From: Phanerochaete sordida
Taxonomy: Eukaryota; Basidiomycota; Agaricomycetes; Polyporales; Phanerochaetaceae
Assembly (NCBI GenBank): GCA_019973155.2
Contig: BPQB01000219.1
Span: forward strand, 1 to 10,245
Reading direction: 5' to 3'
DNA length: 10,245 nt
Position numbers and translations under genes: made by a program. Every line of letters begins with the position of its first letter. The first letter of the stretch is position 1. Below, one piece after another: positions 8,966 to 10,245 of the stretch. The notes under the pieces are model-generated. The model was not told the origin of the DNA and searched no databases. It saw only the letters and a list, made by a program, of their open reading frames with translations.

Positions 8966-10245
8966 GCTGAGCGATGATATAGGTAAGACGTACGCTACAA
9001 GCAAGCCTGAACACGCAGAAGCTTGCGGTAGGCATGCACGGCACTTGGTGTCCCGATGGGCCCACCAATCGGCGGACGGTGCGACGCACTACATTTCAGG
9101 TATGTGAGGGGATTCAGATCACCTGGATTGTGTCTCTAAAACATAATATAGCTTAGATTTACATCACACGTCAGCCCGACCTCACCGAGACTCTTGGTAC
9201 GCTTGCATGGGACATCAGTGTCCCAGCATGCTCCCCAGTCGGCACACCGTGCGGGCCACCATATTGCAGGTATGTAGGGGCGGGCGACTTACGTGGATCA
9301 TGTTACTGGTCTATGATATAGGTCAGTTGTGTATCACAAACGAGTCCGGACGCGTCGAAGCTTTCGGTACGCGTGCACGGCACTTGGTGTCCCAATGGGC
9401 TCACCAACCGGCGGACGGCGCGACGCACTACACTTCAGGTATGTGAGGAGACTTTCGTTACCTGCATCGTACTACTGGTATACAATATAGGTCAGACGTG
9501 CATCGCAAGCAAGTTCCGACGTGCCGAAGCTTGCGGTACGCAGTACGGCACTTTGCTGTCCTAGCTGGTTCACCAATCGGTACACCGTGCGGTGCACCAT
9601 ATCGCAGGTATGTAGGGGCGCGCTGCCTACTCGGATCGTGTTGCTGATATCTCATATAGGTCAGATGTACATCACAAGGAAGTCCGGACGTGCCAAAGTA
9701 TTCGGTACGCACGTACGGCACTTTGATATCGCAGTAGGCTCACCATTTGGCACACCGTGCAGCGCACCATATTGCAGGTATGTAGCGGCGTGCGACCGAC
9801 TTGGATCGTGTTACTGACTCATAATATAGGTCAGATGTGCATCGAAAGCGAGTTCAGGCATGTCGTGACTTTCGGTACGCGTGTACGGCACTCCGGTCTC
9901 CCAACATGCTCACCAACGGGTACTCAGCACGGTGCACTATGTTGCAGGTATGTAGGGGCGTGCGAGTCACTTGGATTGCGTTACTGAGCTATAATATAGG
10001 TGAAATATACATCGCTGGCACGTACGGACGTGCCAAAGTATTCGGTACGCACGTACGGCACTTTGATATCGCAGTAGGCTCACCATTTGGCACACCGTGC
10101 AGCGCACCATATTGCAGGTATGTAGCGGCGCGCGACCGACTTGTATCGTGTTACTGACTCATAATATAGGTCAGATGTGCATCGAAAGCAAGTTCAGGCA
10201 TGCCGTGACTTTCGGTACGCGTGTACGGCACTCCGGTCTCCCAAC
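8966..10245 (+). repeat. ~170-bp tandem satellite with intron-like segment per unit
   Basis: Landmark CAGGTATGT recurs at 9097, 9267, 9436, 9605, 9775, 9945 and 10115, spaced 170, 169, 169, 170, 170 and 170. A first unit lacking a clear left part begins near 8966, and the array runs off the right edge. Each unit has two parts. The first is a 52-nt block from GTATGT to ATATAG: 9100-9151, 9270-9321, 9439-9490, 9608-9659, 9778-9829, 9948-9999, 10118-10169. The second is a 117- or 118-nt block ending in (T/G)(T/C)(T/G)CAG (8983-9099, 9152-9269, 9322-9438, 9491-9607, 9660-9777, 9830-9947, 10000-10117). All seven 52-nt blocks differ only by substitutions. Most have a CTGAY/CTGRY-like site 10-15 nt before the end, as in an intron. 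Joined 117/118-nt blocks run into stops within one or two units in the frames I checked, so I call it non-coding. Confidence 0.92.
9685..10245 (+). repeat. 340-bp higher-order (dimer) repeat within the satellite
   Basis: Bases 9685-9905 match 10025-10245 with four substitutions in 221 positions, an offset of 340, while neighbouring 170-bp units differ much more. Units at 8983 and 9322 also resemble each other (shared GGCGGACGG..GCGACGCACTACA near their ends) more than the unit between them. The array is therefore built of two alternating unit types, and the right-hand dimers were copied recently. Confidence 0.85.

Noticed and set aside
9757..10157. Long plus-strand frames through the satellite, suggesting a repeat protein
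   Set aside because: They run through the intron-like blocks, the unit length (170) is not a multiple of three, and joined exon-like blocks hit stops. The shared peptides only reflect the DNA repeat.

Overview
The window looks like a transposon-rich, GC-rich piece of a mushroom-type basidiomycete (Agaricomycetes) nuclear genome. The reasons are dense short spliceosomal introns of about 45-60 nt with GT..CTNA-type branch sites..AG, and two neighbouring DNA transposons of families known mainly from basidiomycetes: Plavaka (CMC/EnSpm-related) and KDZ (Kyakuja-Dileera-Zisupton). I see no ordinary host housekeeping gene.

Layout. (1) Positions ~36-2373, plus strand: a six-exon Plavaka transposase reading frame. 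All its exons join in frame, but family similarity stops abruptly at an exon edge at 2373, so the C-terminal part is missing, and the true N-terminus may lie upstream of the window. (2) Positions 2374-4218: about 1.85 kb with no recognisable gene. It has a C/T-rich GC-rich stretch, one possible tiny spliced ORF with a polyadenylation-like AATAAA, and a possible decayed exon. (3) Positions 8041-4219, minus strand: a KDZ transposase with an N-terminal CxC2 cysteine cluster. I could trace 11 exons and 10 introns by hand into one uninterrupted frame of 1,099 codons plus stop, so this copy may still be able to make protein. (4) Positions 8042-8965: the KDZ upstream region with one candidate leader intron, and otherwise nothing recognised. 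(5) Positions ~8966-10245, running off the window: a tandem satellite with a ~170 bp unit and seven-plus copies.

The most unusual part is the satellite. Every unit carries a segment of exactly 52 nt that starts GTATGT, has a CTGAY-like site in most copies about 10-15 nt before its end, and ends ATATAG. It looks like a normal intron of this genome repeated once per unit. The remaining 117 or 118 nt of each unit has no sustained reading frame when joined, so the array looks like a non-coding satellite with built-in splice signals. Adjacent units alternate in type, giving a 340 bp dimeric higher-order repeat.

The genes do not form a host pathway. Each transposase would act on the ends of its own element, and the window is best read as a nest of mobile and repeated DNA, possibly pericentromeric, subtelomeric or another silent region. 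That chromosomal placement is inference.
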